Below, piece by piece: positions 1 to 8,916 of a stretch of DNA of 64,000 nt. This stretch comes from an uncultured Desulfobacter sp. Lineage in GTDB: Bacteria > Desulfobacterota > Desulfobacteria > Desulfobacterales > Desulfobacteraceae. The stretch spans positions 4,032,001-4,096,000 of the forward strand of contig NZ_OY762929.1 in assembly GCF_963666675.1 (NCBI RefSeq), given 5' to 3'. The notes under the pieces are model-generated. The model was not told the origin of the DNA. It ran no database searches and saw only the letters and a program-made list of their open reading frames with translations. The position numbers and the translations under genes are program-made. How positions within the stretch are numbered: position 1 is the stretch's first letter; the number at the start of each line of letters is the position of its first letter.

Positions 1-47
1 TTAGCTGCGCGGCCTGGTGCCGCTTTTTTAAAAACCTGGGACATAAT

Positions 48-1202
48 ATGAACACCGACCAGCAAATCATACCCCTGTCCGCTTTCAAACGTATTGTGGT
101 CAAAGTGGGTTCAGGGGTGCTGACCCGGAAGAACAGCCTCAATCTTGACGTCATCAACAGCATTGCAAGGCAGATCTGCGTACTCCATGACCGGGGTATA
201 GAAGTCATCCTTGTCTCTTCCGGGGCCATGGCTGCGGGCGTTAAAAAAATCGGTCTGAAGAAAAGGCCGTCGGAGACCCCCAAACGACAAGCCGTTTCAG
301 CCATCGGCCAGGCAGACCTGATCCGGGAATGGGAAAAGGCCGTGGAGCACTGCGGCCGGAAAGTAGCCCAGATCCTTCTGACCCGGGGCGACCTGTGCGA
401 CCGGGTCCGGTATCTGAATGCCAGAAACACCCTGAATACCCTCCTGGAATGGAAGGTGCTGCCCATTGTGAATGAAAATGACACGGTGGCGGTAAAATCC
501 CTGCAATTCGGAGACAATGACAATCTCGGTGCCATGATCACCCTGCTGCTTGGCGCCGACTTGATGATCAATCTCACCGATATCGGGGGCCTATATAATA
601 AAGATCCCCGGTGCCATGACGATGCCCAGCTTCTCAGGCAAGTGACCTCAATGGGCAGTGACATTGAAGCCATGGCAGGAGAGATCGCCGGGCCTTTGGG
701 TACGGGGGGCATGGGAACCAAAATAAGTGCGGCTAAAAAACTGACCTCGGCCGGGATTCCCATGATCATTGCCTGCGGTCTGGAACAGGATATTCTGGTT
801 AAAATCATCGACAACAATTATACCGGCACCTATTTTGTTCCCAATGAGCAAAAGGCCTCATCCAGGAAAAACTGGATCGGCCTGACTCTCCAGGCCAAGG
901 GCAGAATCACCATAGACAAAGGTGCCCAGAAAGCGGTTGTGGAGCAGGGCAAAAGCCTTTTGCCGTCGGGCATTACCCGGGTGGAAGATTATTTTGAAGT
1001 CGGTGATCCCGTGGAGTTCATCACAGAGGACAAGGTGGTCCTGGGCATGGGCCTTGTCAATTACAACGCCTCGGATATATTAAGAATAATGGGATGCAAA
1101 ACCAGTCAGATTAAGAAACGCCTGGGTTACAGATCCTATGACGAGGTGATCCACAGAGATAATCTAATGATCACCGCATACCCGGACGACGCCCGGTCGT
1201 AA
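48..1202 (+). CDS. proB: Glutamate 5-kinase
   Basis: Phosphorylates the gamma-carboxylate of glutamate with ATP, the first step of proline synthesis, in the cytoplasm. The 384-residue protein has an N-terminal amino-acid-kinase domain (about residues 14-265) with KVGSGVL at 19-25, VSSGAMAAG near 57 and NENDTVA near 142. A C-terminal PUA domain follows (about 285-375), giving the usual length of the long ProB form. ATG 48 fits the family start, though the upstream ribosome site is weak. The 47 bases before it hold no gene I can identify. proA follows on the same strand after 193 bp, so the two probably act together, although a palindromic element separates them. Assignment is secure. Confidence 0.97.
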   Translation: MNTDQQIIPLSAFKRIVVKVGSGVLTRKNSLNLDVINSIARQICVLHDRGIEVILVSSGAMAAGVKKIGLKKRPSETPKRQAVSAIGQADLIREWEKAVEHCGRKVAQILLTRGDLCDRVRYLNARNTLNTLLEWKVLPIVNENDTVAVKSLQFGDNDNLGAMITLLLGADLMINLTDIGGLYNKDPRCHDDAQLLRQVTSMGSDIEAMAGEIAGPLGTGGMGTKISAAKKLTSAGIPMIIACGLEQDILVKIIDNNYTGTYFVPNEQKASSRKNWIGLTLQAKGRITIDKGAQKAVVEQGKSLLPSGITRVEDYFEVGDPVEFITEDKVVLGMGLVNYNASDILRIMGCKTSQIKKRLGYRSYDEVIHRDNLMITAYPDDARS

Positions 1203-1210
1203 TATTTGAA

Positions 1211-1331
1211 CGAAAAGTCACCCACCTGCGGCGTTGCAGAATAATTTGCCAAATTATAAGATCGGGCCTCACAACCATGAGGTTGCTCCGGTTCCAAATT
1301 ATTCTGCGCCTTGCATCTGGGCAACTTTTCG
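1211..1331. repeat. Long imperfect inverted repeat between proB and proA
   Basis: Two arms of about 38 bases, starting CGAAAAGT and ending near AGAATAATTTG, face each other around a ~45-base centre. The centre holds its own small stem-loop (CCTCA/TGAGG). Roughly 30 of 38 positions pair, with one single-base length difference between arms. The region codes for nothing. It looks like a BIME/REP-type or miniature element, or an mRNA structure that sets the proB:proA expression ratio. The pairing is read directly; its function is unknown. Confidence 0.7.
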
Positions 1332-1395
1332 CCCAAACATGGCGCTTTGACTCAGGCCCTAATTTTCGGGATAAATTTATAAGGAGAATTATTCG

Positions 1396-2652
1396 ATGTC
1401 TTTGGAAAATCAGATCATTGAGATAGCCAAACAGGCCAGAGCGGCAGCCCGGATTATGGCGGCTCTGCCTTCGGAACAAAAAAACAGGGCTCTTTTTGCC
1501 ATTGCCCGGCAGCTGGAAAAAGATAAAGACGCCATCCAGGCCGAAAACGCAAAGGATGTGGCCGCAGCCCGGGAAAACGGCTTATCCGATGCCATGATCG
1601 ACCGGCTGACCATTACGGATAAGGTCTTGAACGGCATGGTTGAAGGCCTGGAATATGTGGCCGGCCTGGAAGATCCCGTGGGCACCCTGTCCGATTCCTC
1701 CATCCGGCCCAACGGCATTGAAATGGCCAGAATGCGCATCCCTTTGGGGGTCATCGGCATTATCTATGAATCCAGGCCCAATGTCACCGTGGATGCAGCA
1801 GGCCTGTGTCTCAAAGCCGGTAACGCCGTGATCCTGCGGGGCGGTTCCGAAGCCATTTACTCCAACAAGGCCCTGGCAAGTGCCATAGAAAAAGGCATTT
1901 CCTCAGAAGGCCTGCCGGCCGGTGCAGTCCAGGTGATCCCCACCTCTGACCGGGCCGCCGTGGATATCATGCTCAAGCAGGAAGAGTATGTCGACCTGAT
2001 AATCCCCCGGGGCGGCGAAGGACTGATCCGCCACGTGGTGGCGGCCTCCAGCATCCCCGTACTCAAACATTACAAAGGGGTGTGCCACGCCTATGTGGAT
2101 GACCAGGCAGACCTGGAGATGGGCGCGAGGATTGTAGTCAATGCCAAGGCCCAGCGGCCCGGCGTATGCAATGCCCTGGAAACCCTGCTGGTCCACGAAG
2201 GTGTGGCCCAACAATTTCTGCCCATGGCCGATAAAGCCCTGTCCCAGGCCGGTGTCACCCTGAAAGGCTGCCCAAAAACCTGTGAGATACTGCCCGATGC
2301 CGACCCGGCCACCGAAGAAGACTGGCCCATGGAGTATCTGAATCTGACCCTGGCTGTCAAAGTGGTCAAGGACATGGATGAGGCCATGGCCCACATCGCG
2401 GCCTACGGTTCCAACCACACCGAAGCGATAGTTACAACGGACCTGAACCGTTCCCGGCGCTTTATCCGGGAAGTGGACGCGTCTCTTGTCATTGTCAATG
2501 CATCCACCCGGTTCAATGACGGCGGCGAACTGGGTTTAGGCGCAGAGATCGGTATCTCCACCTCCAAGCTGCATGCTTACGGCCCCATGGGCATAAAAGA
2601 GCTGACCACCACAAAATTTGTGGCCTGGGGAGATGGACAGATCAGATCCTGA
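1396..2652 (+). CDS. proA: Gamma-glutamyl phosphate reductase
   Basis: Reduces gamma-glutamyl phosphate with NADPH to glutamate semialdehyde, which cyclises on the way to proline. The 418-residue protein covers the whole aldehyde-dehydrogenase-like family length. The catalytic cysteine is C258 in the PGVCNALETL segment, and typical family segments such as YESRPNVT and LRGGSEA are present. ATG 1396 is preceded by a good ribosome site (AAGGAGAATT). It is the functional partner of ProB, whose unstable product is passed to it. The C-terminal half is complete and ends in the usual GDGQIR-type tail. Assignment is secure. Confidence 0.97.
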   Translation: MSLENQIIEIAKQARAAARIMAALPSEQKNRALFAIARQLEKDKDAIQAENAKDVAAARENGLSDAMIDRLTITDKVLNGMVEGLEYVAGLEDPVGTLSDSSIRPNGIEMARMRIPLGVIGIIYESRPNVTVDAAGLCLKAGNAVILRGGSEAIYSNKALASAIEKGISSEGLPAGAVQVIPTSDRAAVDIMLKQEEYVDLIIPRGGEGLIRHVVAASSIPVLKHYKGVCHAYVDDQADLEMGARIVVNAKAQRPGVCNALETLLVHEGVAQQFLPMADKALSQAGVTLKGCPKTCEILPDADPATEEDWPMEYLNLTLAVKVVKDMDEAMAHIAAYGSNHTEAIVTTDLNRSRRFIREVDASLVIVNASTRFNDGGELGLGAEIGISTSKLHAYGPMGIKELTTTKFVAWGDGQIRS

Positions 2653-2690
2653 TCCGGGCTGTTAATTGATTTAAGGCCCATGGCCGTTAT
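2651..2690 (+). repeat. Partial copy of the ~93-bp dispersed element
   Basis: This stretch, beginning at the proA stop codon, matches the 3' half of the tandem units at 11.6 kb. It shares GGCCCATGGCCGTTAT exactly and, just upstream, a GAnCCnGG..TGTT.AT.GA pattern. The 5' half of the element is absent because the proA coding sequence occupies that place. The exact 3' core is clear, but the upstream similarity is weak, so this is a probable remnant rather than a certain one. Confidence 0.45.
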
Positions 2691-2721
2691 TCCGACCCTG
2701 GGCCCAACGGCATCGAAAAAC

Positions 2722-2796
2722 ATCTTTGCCTTCTTCGTGTGGTTTCGCCCATAGGTTCGGTCGTCGCCCAACCCACATCGCATAGCAGGCAAAGAT
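2722..2796. repeat. Inverted repeat before the UPF0182 gene
   Basis: Perfect 10-base arms (ATCTTTGCCT and AGGCAAAGAT) lie 55 bases apart in the proA to UPF0182 intergenic region. No T-run follows, so it is not a standard terminator. It could be an mRNA structure or part of a repeat. Function is unknown. Confidence 0.4.
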
Positions 2797-2912
2797 AATC
2801 AAAATGCATTAGTTCCCCATATTTTTTCCTATGGTCTTTTTTTTAAGTTACATTATAGATATGATGCGTGTTGAGTATTTTTTTCGAACCTTAACCATAT
2901 TGGGATATAGCC

Positions 2913-5648
2913 ATGACATCTGAAACATTTAAACACAAATTGAAGCGCCGGCTGTTGATCCTGGGCGGCATTTTAATTTTTTTGCTTCTCCTGGCGGGCG
3001 TGATCAGCGTAATGGCTGTTGACGGACTGGTAGACATCTGGTGGTTTGATTCAATGGGCTACCTGTTTTACTACTGGCAGCGGCTGTCTTACCGGTACAT
3101 CGTATTCTTCGGCGTCACCATTTTTTTCTTTTTGATCTTTTTCTTAAATTTCCAGATTGCCGCACGGGTCTTGCGGAAACGGCTTCCGGATATGCGAAAA
3201 AAAGCCAACAGAAAATCGGCCAGAATCCTGAAGCATTTTCAGTCCGGGTCTCTGTTTTTTTATACCCCTTTATCTCTGGCATTAAGCCTTCCCCTGGCCA
3301 TCCCCATCTATCATCACTGGGAAAAATTCCTTTTCTATGTTTTTGGGTCGGACATGGGGATAAAAGATCCGTTTTTTTCCACGGACGTCTCATTTTATCT
3401 GTTCGCGCTTCCCATCTATTCACTGCTGCAGCGGCCGCTGGTGGTGGCGGTGACGATACTGCTGTTCGCCCTGCTTATTTTATATATTATAAAAAACCGG
3501 ATACTGACCAAACGGCTGTTTGACTTTTCAAGCGTGGCCAAATGGCATTTAAGCCTGCTCTTACTGATCATCTTCGGCCTTGAAATCCTGGATTTTATTA
3601 TACAGCGATATGCCCTGGCCTACGATGCCGGACACCAGCCCCTGTTCTTTGGTCCCGGATATGTTCAAATGCGGGTCATTTTACCCCTGATATGGCTCTC
3701 TTTATTGTGCATCGCGGGGGCCATTGTTTCGCTTGTGACCGTACTTAAATTTAAAAAAGGGCATAAGGTATTTGTCGGCACCCTGGCCTGTCTCGCGTTG
3801 GCCCTGGTTTTGCGCTATACGGATTATCTGCCCGAATTTATCCAAACCTATTGGGTAAAGCCCAGCGAAGTCGTCAGGGAAAGCCCCTATATTCAAAAAA
3901 ATATTACATCCACGCTGGACGCGTTCAACCTGTCCAACGTTGAAACCCGAAACTTTGAGCATCAACGTTTTCCGATCAACACAAGCGTCGGGCAGGTGCA
4001 AAATGTCCTGCGCAACATACCGGTGTGGGATGCAGACACACTGAAAACCGTTTACGAACAGCTGCAGGAGTTGCGGACTTACTATACTTTTCCCCAGGTC
4101 AGCGTGGGCAGGTATACGGTTTCAGACCAGTATCAGCAGGTCTTTATGTCCATGCGGGAACTGAGCTATGACCAGTTGCCCGGGGCCACCCAAAACTGGA
4201 TCAACGATCATCTGCTCTATACCCATGGATATGGGGCCGTCATGTCATCGGCAAGCCAGGAGGGCGGAGATTCCATGAACTGGTATCTGCATAATATCCC
4301 GCCGAAATCAGACTACGGTCTTAATCTGAAAGAACCCAGAATCTATTACGGTCTGAACCCCTACCCCTATGCCCTTGCACCCAATGCGGTGGGTGAGCTG
4401 GATTACCCCAAAGGAAAGAGCAATGCCAAAACCGATTACCAGGGAACAGGCGGGGTGCCCATCTCCTCTCTGGCACGAAAATTTCTATTTGCTTATTACC
4501 TCAAAGACAAAAACATATTCTTATCCACAAAAGTTAATGATAAAACCAAAGTGCTGTTCCGGCGGCAAATTGAGGAACGTATCCAGACCATAGCGCCGTT
4601 TCTTCTGTTAGACCAGAACCCGTATGCCGTTTATACCCCCGAAGGGCTGTTCTGGATCGTAGACGCCTATACCCACTCGGATCACTATCCGGCAGCGCCA
4701 ACGGTTATGCTTAACGGCCTAGAGATGAATTACATCAGAAACAGTGTAAAAATTGTTGTGGATGCCTATAACGGCAGTGTAAATTTCTATATATACGACA
4801 CCAAAGATCCCATTATCAGAGCCTATGATAAAATTTATCCGGGCCTTTTCAAGTCCCGGGACGAAATGCCCGCTAACTTGAAATCCCATGTACGGTACCC
4901 CAAAGATCTGTTTGACATCCAGATGCAGATCTATGCCAAGTACCATCAAACAGACCCCCAGGTATTTTTCCAGCAGGAAGACTTGTGGACCTTTGCCGAA
5001 CCCCAGGGGCCAAACGAAGATTACATTGTTCCCAACAAACCCTATTACTTGACCCTCGACCTCATCAAGCCCGGAAAACTGGATTTTATGCTGCTTTTAC
5101 CCATGTTCCCCAAGGGCAAAGACAACCTGCGCTCCATGGCCGTGGCAGGCTGTGATGGTGAAAATTATGGCAAAATAATTATTTATGATTTCCCCAAAGG
5201 CGAACTGGTGTTTGGCCCGGCCCAGATCAATGCAATGATCAACCAGGATCCGGCCATCGCCCGGGAGTTTACCCTGTGGGACCAGGCAGGGTCATCCGTG
5301 GTCAAAGGAACCATGACGATCCTCCTGGTGGAAAACAGCGTATTTTTTATCCAGCCTGTGTACCTGAAGGCAACCTCCAGGGTTAAAATCCCGGAGCTGC
5401 AACGCATCATCATGAGCGAAGGCCGGGTTGCGGTTATGAAAACATCCCTGGAAGAAGCCTATATGGAGATCCAGCAGCGGGTCCAAAAAGATATCAGAAA
5501 AAGGCAAGGCGGCCCATTGCCCAGGCAATTGCCGGCACCCGAGGAACAAGTCCCTGAAGTCTCTGTGCCGGCCCCACCGGAACATCATGACCCGCTTCCT
5601 TCACAGGAGCCGGACACAACACCCTCCATTTCCGGAGTACCGGAATAG
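2913..5648 (+). CDS. UPF0182 family membrane protein
   Basis: A 911-residue protein of the UPF0182/COG1615 family, whose function is not established. About seven hydrophobic segments occupy the first ~310 residues, starting with a strong one at 16-35. A large, probably extracytoplasmic, soluble domain with a conserved YGLNPYPYAL region follows. The tail (about 850-911) is rich in Pro, Glu and Ser, including PAPEEQVPEV, and is likely disordered. Length matches the family. ATG 2913 is used because the N-terminal membrane segment begins right after it. The gene stands alone: proA is upstream and the insertion sequence lies downstream. Family assignment is confident; role unknown. Confidence 0.9.
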   Translation: MTSETFKHKLKRRLLILGGILIFLLLLAGVISVMAVDGLVDIWWFDSMGYLFYYWQRLSYRYIVFFGVTIFFFLIFFLNFQIAARVLRKRLPDMRKKANRKSARILKHFQSGSLFFYTPLSLALSLPLAIPIYHHWEKFLFYVFGSDMGIKDPFFSTDVSFYLFALPIYSLLQRPLVVAVTILLFALLILYIIKNRILTKRLFDFSSVAKWHLSLLLLIIFGLEILDFIIQRYALAYDAGHQPLFFGPGYVQMRVILPLIWLSLLCIAGAIVSLVTVLKFKKGHKVFVGTLACLALALVLRYTDYLPEFIQTYWVKPSEVVRESPYIQKNITSTLDAFNLSNVETRNFEHQRFPINTSVGQVQNVLRNIPVWDADTLKTVYEQLQELRTYYTFPQVSVGRYTVSDQYQQVFMSMRELSYDQLPGATQNWINDHLLYTHGYGAVMSSASQEGGDSMNWYLHNIPPKSDYGLNLKEPRIYYGLNPYPYALAPNAVGELDYPKGKSNAKTDYQGTGGVPISSLARKFLFAYYLKDKNIFLSTKVNDKTKVLFRRQIEERIQTIAPFLLLDQNPYAVYTPEGLFWIVDAYTHSDHYPAAPTVMLNGLEMNYIRNSVKIVVDAYNGSVNFYIYDTKDPIIRAYDKIYPGLFKSRDEMPANLKSHVRYPKDLFDIQMQIYAKYHQTDPQVFFQQEDLWTFAEPQGPNEDYIVPNKPYYLTLDLIKPGKLDFMLLLPMFPKGKDNLRSMAVAGCDGENYGKIIIYDFPKGELVFGPAQINAMINQDPAIAREFTLWDQAGSSVVKGTMTILLVENSVFFIQPVYLKATSRVKIPELQRIIMSEGRVAVMKTSLEEAYMEIQQRVQKDIRKRQGGPLPRQLPAPEEQVPEVSVPAPPEHHDPLPSQEPDTTPSISGVPE

Positions 5649-5668
5649 AAACCAAAGATTGCCCCATC

Positions 5669-5705
5669 GCCCTGCTGCCCCAAATATAACCATTGGCAGC
5701 AGGGC
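5669..5705 (+). terminator. Hairpin after the UPF0182 gene
   Basis: GCCCTGCTGCC pairs perfectly with GGCAGCAGGGC across a 15-base loop, 20 bases after the UPF0182 stop codon. No run of T follows, so it may be an mRNA-stabilising hairpin or a weak terminator. Confidence 0.5.
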
Positions 5706-6104
5706 CTCCACTCCCTCCCCAAAAAGTACATCCTATCTATTAATGGCCGTTAGATACACCCATTAATTTATCTGATACCGGATAGGATTCAATAATCTAA
5801 ACGATAATTATAACGATCCCACATCTCAAAATATGTGAAATCTGGTCTTGAATCGTTAAAGATAATTATTGATTGTCCAAATGCTTTATAGGATAATCTA
5901 TGTATTTAATTTGTCATATTCTTTCTAAATAATAACTCTTTAAAATCCAAAACATAGGAATTTACCCGAACATAAAGGGCTACGCCGATGCCCTTCAAGT
6001 TCAGCCCGATCATAACTGTGAAAAAACAGATAAGACTCAGTTGCAGCAACAAAGATTCAACACGCTACCAGCCGCCCAAAATAAAAGCCCCTAACTATAG
6101 GACA
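5706..6104. other. AT-rich non-coding region left of the insertion sequence
   Basis: About 400 bases without a plausible gene. It is AT-rich, with imperfect repeats of ATAATTAT- and AACGAT-like words around 5800-5870. Because the insertion sequence landed just to the right, this may once have been the upstream regulatory region of the oligoendopeptidase gene at 8917. No clear promoter stands out. Confidence 0.5.
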
Positions 6105-6113
6105 AAATCATTA
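6105..6113. repeat. Target-site duplication, left copy
   Basis: AAATCATTA directly precedes the left end of the insertion sequence and is repeated exactly at 8826-8834. This is what a 9-bp target duplication made by transposition looks like. Confidence 0.85.
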
Positions 6114-6128
6114 GGGTGCGGCTCTTTT
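6114..6128 (+). repeat. Left terminal inverted repeat of the insertion sequence
   Basis: GGGTGCGGCTCTTTT, exactly complementary in reverse to 8811-8825. Similarity continues weakly inward around a CATATG/CATGTC word. Confidence 0.88.
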
Positions 6129-6300
6129 GAAACATATGAAAGCCATGGTCATTAAAGGTGTTCAGGGTTGTTAGTCTTATTTTTATGCTGCTTTCCAGCA
6201 AGATAATTCATTTGTCAGTGACTATCTGATGTAAATTGCAAAAATTTCCTGGACAGCGAGTCATAATTCCGTTATGAAAGAATAGCGGGAGGTAGATGAC

Positions 6301-7188
6301 ATGCAAATCAAGCAACAAACCTTTTGTGGTCGAAAGTTTACCGGTAAAGAAATCGCATTAATCCAGGAAGTCGTTGCTACCTGTGGAGGCCTTAGCCGAC
6401 GAGAACTGGCACATACCGTATGCGAACTTCTGGAATGGAAACGCCCTAATGATCGGCTAAAAGTCCGGGAATGTAGTGATTTTTTGGAGCTTTTAGAGGC
6501 CAAGGGAGCTCTAACCCTTCCTGAAAAGAAACAACAAACAAAGATCGTTTTTCACAAGAGTATTCCCCAAACACCCTGTAAGCAACCCCACAGCACTTTG
6601 CGTGGCAGAGTAGAAGAATTTACACCTCTTGAGATACAGCGGGTTCAGAATCGAGAGCAGAGGGATCTGTTTAAGGAACTCATCGGTCGCCATCATTACC
6701 TGGGATATGCAATGCCTTTTGGCGCCAGATTGCAGTATCTGATTTATGTAAACCGTCCCCATCGAGAAATTGTGGGGTGCATCCAGTTCTCAAGCCCTGC
6801 CTGGCGGATGCGTGCTCGCGATGAATGGATCGGTTGGACAGATGAAAGGCGTAAGGTCGCTCTACAAAAGGTGGTGAACAACAGCCGTTTTCTGATCCTT
6901 GCTCCCATCCAAAATTTAGCGAGCATGATACTGTCATGTAGTCTCCGGGAACTCAGAGATGATTGGGAACAGCAGTATGGTCTTAAACCCATGCTGGTAG
7001 AGACATTGGTGGATCGACAACAATTCCACGGTGGCTGTTATCGGGCATCGACCTGGATTGAGTTGGGGAAAACCACTGGTCGTGGGCGCATGGACCGATT
7101 CGGCAAACGTCATGGCGCTGATGTAAAAACCATATTAGTATATCCACTGGAAAAAGATGCTGTTCACCAACTCAGGGAGGGGATATGA
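6301..7188 (+). CDS. DUF4338 (DruA-like) protein carried by the insertion sequence
   Basis: A 295-residue protein with an N-terminal helical, winged-helix-like part (about 1-75). The DUF4338 core contains R130-H131-H132-Y-L-G-Y, the GCIQFSSPAWRMRARD segment, and a C-terminal LVETLVDRQQFHGGCYRAS stretch. DUF4338 is the domain of DruA in Druantia phage-defence systems, but the other Druantia genes are absent here. The gene lies inside the terminal repeats and overlaps the transposase start (ATGA), so it belongs to the element. An accessory role in transposition is more likely than stand-alone defence. Conserved His residues suggest an enzyme, but the activity is not known to me. Confidence 0.85.
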   Translation: MQIKQQTFCGRKFTGKEIALIQEVVATCGGLSRRELAHTVCELLEWKRPNDRLKVRECSDFLELLEAKGALTLPEKKQQTKIVFHKSIPQTPCKQPHSTLRGRVEEFTPLEIQRVQNREQRDLFKELIGRHHYLGYAMPFGARLQYLIYVNRPHREIVGCIQFSSPAWRMRARDEWIGWTDERRKVALQKVVNNSRFLILAPIQNLASMILSCSLRELRDDWEQQYGLKPMLVETLVDRQQFHGGCYRASTWIELGKTTGRGRMDRFGKRHGADVKTILVYPLEKDAVHQLREGI

Positions 7189-8756
7189 ATCCAGCGGTTT
7201 CCCTTTCTGCTGTGGAGCATTTACCTTCCCCCGTCATTGATCCGGGGCAAAAATGCTATGATGATATTGTCAATTTTCTTAATTCCAAGGAGAATCATTC
7301 AGTGAAACTCAGTGATTTGGAACAAGCACTTGAAAAACGAGGACGTGAGCTGATGCGCATCCTGCTTCAGGAACATTTAGACAAGCTCGGTCCCAGTCAT
7401 TGTGAAGAGCCGGTCTGTGGAGCCGATGGCATTGTTCGACCGAAAGTGAGGCCACAGGATCGAAAAATCGAAACCGTATTTGGAACGGTATCGGAAAGTC
7501 GTGCCGGATATGGAAACAAGGGCGTGGCAAGTTTGCACCCGTTGGATGCCCGATTGAATCTTCCCCCAGAACTTTATTCCCTCGAACTTCGTCGCCGTGT
7601 GGCTGAAAACGCTTCAAAGAGTTCTTTTGACGAGACTGTCGAAACGATCAAGAAAACCACTGGAGCCGATATTCCCAAACGTCAGGTAGAAGAGTTAACA
7701 CAGCGAGCAGCTCGGGATTTTGACGCATTTTATGAAATACGGCAATGCAACCCGGCGGATGAGACAGTTACTGGTCCAATACTGGTAATCACCACCGATG
7801 GTAAGGGCGTGGTAATGCATGAGCAGGACCTGCGGGAACAAACCCGGAAAGCTGCCCGGAAACGAAAGCCTCAGATGGAAAGCCGGCTATCCAAAGGGGA
7901 AAAGAAAAATGCCAAGCGAATGGCAACCGTTGCCGCTGTATATACTATAGATACGTTTAAACGTACGCCCCAAGACTTGCTTCCGGGGAATGACAAGTCG
8001 AATACAAAAACAAGCCCTCACCCGGAACAAAAGCGTGTATGGGCAAGCCTTGAAAAATCAGCCGAGCAGGTCATTGCATCGGCCTTTTCTGAGGCCTCCC
8101 ACCGTGATCCCAACCACGAAAAACATTGGGTTGCCTTAGTGGACGGCGAAAATCAACAACTACGAATCCTGAAACGTATGACCAAAAGACAAAATGTGGC
8201 CCTTACGATCATTGTTGATATTATTCATGTTATTGAATACCTCTGGAAAGCTGGCAGGGCATTTCATCCCAAATCCGGCCCGGAGCTTGAAAAATGGGTC
8301 CAGTACCGCTTGGCTAAAGTACTCGATGGCAAGGCCGGATTGATGGCAGGGGGGATGCGTAGAAGTGCTACATTAAAAAAATTTACAGACAAACAACGTA
8401 AACCTGTAGAAGCCTGCGCAACGTATTTGAAAAATAAAGCACCGTACCTTGAATACCATCATTATCTTGACCTTGGCCTCCCTATTGCCACAGGAGTTAT
8501 TGAGGGCGCATGTCGTCATCTTGTAAAGGACCGAATGGATATAACTGGTGCCAAATGGCGGTTGTCCAGTGCTGAAGCAGTGTTGCGTCTGCGTGCCTTG
8601 CGGAGTAGTAACGATTTTGATGAGTATTGGAATTTTCATGAAGCCTGCGAATACGAACGTAATCACCGGGCTCTTTATCAACATGGTGAGGTTCCGGCTA
8701 CAAAGCTACCAAAACCTTCACCGAAACGACGGGGGCATCTAAAAGTGATCAAGTAA
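7185..8756 (+). CDS. ISKra4 family transposase
   Basis: A 523-residue DDE transposase. Family-typical blocks include RGRELMRILLQEHL near 53, LPPELYSLELRRRVAE near 127 and a PKRQVEELTQRAARDFDAFY stretch near 163. The likely catalytic residues are D205 (TTDGKG), D320 (LVDGEN) and E440 (VIEGACRH). The start codon overlaps the stop of the DUF4338 gene by the ATGA arrangement, which implies coupled translation. The stop lies 69 bp inside the right terminal repeat. The gene is full length with no internal stop or frameshift. Confidence 0.92.
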   Translation: MNPAVSLSAVEHLPSPVIDPGQKCYDDIVNFLNSKENHSVKLSDLEQALEKRGRELMRILLQEHLDKLGPSHCEEPVCGADGIVRPKVRPQDRKIETVFGTVSESRAGYGNKGVASLHPLDARLNLPPELYSLELRRRVAENASKSSFDETVETIKKTTGADIPKRQVEELTQRAARDFDAFYEIRQCNPADETVTGPILVITTDGKGVVMHEQDLREQTRKAARKRKPQMESRLSKGEKKNAKRMATVAAVYTIDTFKRTPQDLLPGNDKSNTKTSPHPEQKRVWASLEKSAEQVIASAFSEASHRDPNHEKHWVALVDGENQQLRILKRMTKRQNVALTIIVDIIHVIEYLWKAGRAFHPKSGPELEKWVQYRLAKVLDGKAGLMAGGMRRSATLKKFTDKQRKPVEACATYLKNKAPYLEYHHYLDLGLPIATGVIEGACRHLVKDRMDITGAKWRLSSAEAVLRLRALRSSNDFDEYWNFHEACEYERNHRALYQHGEVPATKLPKPSPKRRGHLKVIK

Positions 8757-8810
8757 TGCTGGCAAAGAATGGCAAATATCATGACTACCAGCTTTGGTCA
8801 GACATGTCGT

Positions 8811-8825
8811 AAAAGAGCCGCACCC
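8811..8825 (-). repeat. Right terminal inverted repeat of the insertion sequence
   Basis: AAAAGAGCCGCACCC, the exact reverse complement of 6114-6128. Confidence 0.88.
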
Positions 8826-8834
8826 AAATCATTA
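8826..8834. repeat. Target-site duplication, right copy
   Basis: AAATCATTA, identical to 6105-6113, directly next to the right end of the insertion sequence. Confidence 0.85.
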
Positions 8835-8916
8835 CAATGTTCATACTTGACAAGACTTTCACAATACCCTAACCAGATACCAGTAATTGATTTATCCACC
8901 AGCCAAAGGAGTTTTT

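Larger units (their letters stand above)
6114..8825 (+). mobile_element. Complete ISKra4-family insertion sequence with a DUF4338 passenger
   Basis: A 2712-bp element bounded by 15-bp perfect terminal inverted repeats (GGGTGCGGCTCTTTT) and a 9-bp direct target duplication. It carries two translationally coupled genes: a DUF4338 protein and a DDE transposase of the ISKra4 family. Both frames are open and the three acidic transposase residues are present, so the element may still be active or was so recently. It sits between the UPF0182 gene and pepF, about 90 bp from the pepF start. It may therefore have displaced the pepF promoter or supply one of its own. Family naming rests on transposase sequence recall. 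Confidence 0.9.

Noticed and set aside
6301..7188. DUF4338 gene as part of a Druantia phage-defence system
   Set aside because: No other Druantia genes are present, and the gene lies inside the terminal repeats of an insertion sequence, coupled to its transposase.
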